6,320 bases of DNA. It comes from Victivallis vadensis (GTDB taxonomy: Bacteria > Verrucomicrobiota > Lentisphaeria > Victivallales > GWF2-50-93). Positions 6,040 to 6,320 of this stretch are shown here, piece by piece. The notes below the pieces were generated by a model, which saw only the letters and a list, made by a program, of their open reading frames with translations, did no database searches and was not told the origin of the DNA. The DNA lies in assembly GCA_020718525.1 (NCBI GenBank), contig DYRX01000251.1, forward strand, positions 1 through 6,320. The letters run 5' to 3'. Each line of letters opens with the position of its first letter. The first letter of the stretch is position 1. Both the position numbers and the translations under genes were made by a program.

Positions 6040-6056
6040 GCCGACAGGATGTCGGC
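6040..6056. repeat. Perfect hairpin GCCGACA-GGA-TGTCGGC
   Basis: A 7-bp stem with a three-base loop, followed by CCCTTCAGG. I recall GCCGGCAGGATGCCGGC-like hairpins as abundant intergenic repeats in PVC-type genomes. No T tail follows, so a terminator role is not supported. Confidence 0.65.
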
Positions 6057-6092
6057 GTTCCCTTCAGGAAATTCCAACCATAAACATTTCCT

Positions 6093-6128
6093 CGATCCCG
6101 ATTCCGATCCCGATAGCGACCCCGATTT
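6093..6128. repeat. Six tandem hexamers of the form CGATNN
   Basis: The units are CGATCC, CGATTC, CGATCC, CGATAG, CGACCC, CGATTT. The unit CGATAGCGA links it to the hexamer dyads at 1309-1490 and 5442-5513. Translated, it gives an Asp-Pro/Asp-Ser alternation, which I regard as an artefact and not protein. Confidence 0.75.
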
Positions 6129-6171
6129 TTGCTCTGACTCTTATCTCCTAGCATTGCATTTTTTCGGAGCG

Positions 6172-6247
6172 CTGAAGGCGCAATACATGCCAGCCCAGGG
6201 CAACGCCCTGGGAAACGGAACAAAAATGAAATTCATCCCTGAAGGGG
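6172..6247. repeat. Hairpin repeat cluster CCCAGGGC-AAC-GCCCTGGG with flanking CTGAAGG motifs
   Basis: The central stem is perfect over 8 bp (6194-6201 and 6205-6212, loop AAC). CTGAAGG occurs on both sides (6172-6178 and 6239-6245), the second within CCCT-GA-AGGG. Further copies of CTGAAGG lie at 5953-5959 and, inverted, at 6061-6067. By recollection it matches a common intergenic palindrome of PVC-type bacteria. The rest, to 6320, shows nothing I recognise. Confidence 0.6.
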
Positions 6248-6320
6248 CGAGACAAGATATTGCAAGCGCTAGTGTCCTGTCCCTTAAATACTAATCGTAA
6301 TACACTTGAATAATTTAACC

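Noticed and set aside
1309..6250. CRISPR array
   Set aside because: The repeats are hexameric or palindromic and irregularly spaced, with no 25-40-base direct repeats separated by unique spacers and no cas genes.
5998..6294. 98-codon plus-strand frame with DPDSDPD
   Set aside because: It consists entirely of repeats (palindrome B end, hairpins, CGATNN hexamers), and the Asp/Pro/Ser alternation comes from the hexamers. No ribosome site.

Overview
The window looks like a chromosomal segment of a Gram-negative bacterium of moderate G+C. Its intergenic DNA is crowded with short palindromes and hexanucleotide repeats. That style, plus the secreted repeat-protein start at the left edge, reminds me of the PVC group (Lentisphaerota or Verrucomicrobiota). 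This placement rests on recollection of genome style and is low confidence; no rRNA or other marker gene is present. There are two complete genes, one broken surface-protein gene cut by the left edge, one clear gene remnant, and about 1.6 kb of repeat-rich non-coding DNA.

Layout. 1-827 (minus) is the N-terminal part of an exported, probably lipid-anchored protein. It breaks at a run of eleven G (coding strand) at 71-81, where the frame leaves what looks like a beta-propeller-type repeat; the repeat continues in another frame to the window edge. 828-1512 has no gene I can defend. It holds an AT-rich upstream region, a 40-bp palindromic repeat (1108-1147) and a 182-bp composite dyad (1309-1490). 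1513-3609 (minus) is a complete glgX, glycogen debranching enzyme. 3610-3752 is a divergent promoter region. 3753-5411 (plus) is a complete CoA-disulfide/persulfide reductase with a C-terminal rhodanese domain. 5412-5660 is again repeat DNA. 5666-5912 (minus) is a decayed HEPN-domain gene carrying three separable lesions. 5935-6250 is a cluster of hairpin repeats, and the last 70 bases show nothing.

How the parts relate. GlgX acts in glycogen turnover and the reductase in thiol/persulfide redox chemistry. They share only a divergent promoter region, and I see no functional link. Both genes are followed at their 3' ends by members of the same hexamer repeat family, including an identical 17-mer. 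The HEPN remnant has no recognisable nucleotidyltransferase partner in the window and sits between repeat elements, as expected of a dead toxin-antitoxin or accessory gene.

I found no convincing new multi-gene system. The observations most worth pursuing are the homopolymer frameshift in the surface protein, the reconstructable HEPN pseudogene, and the interspersed repeat families.
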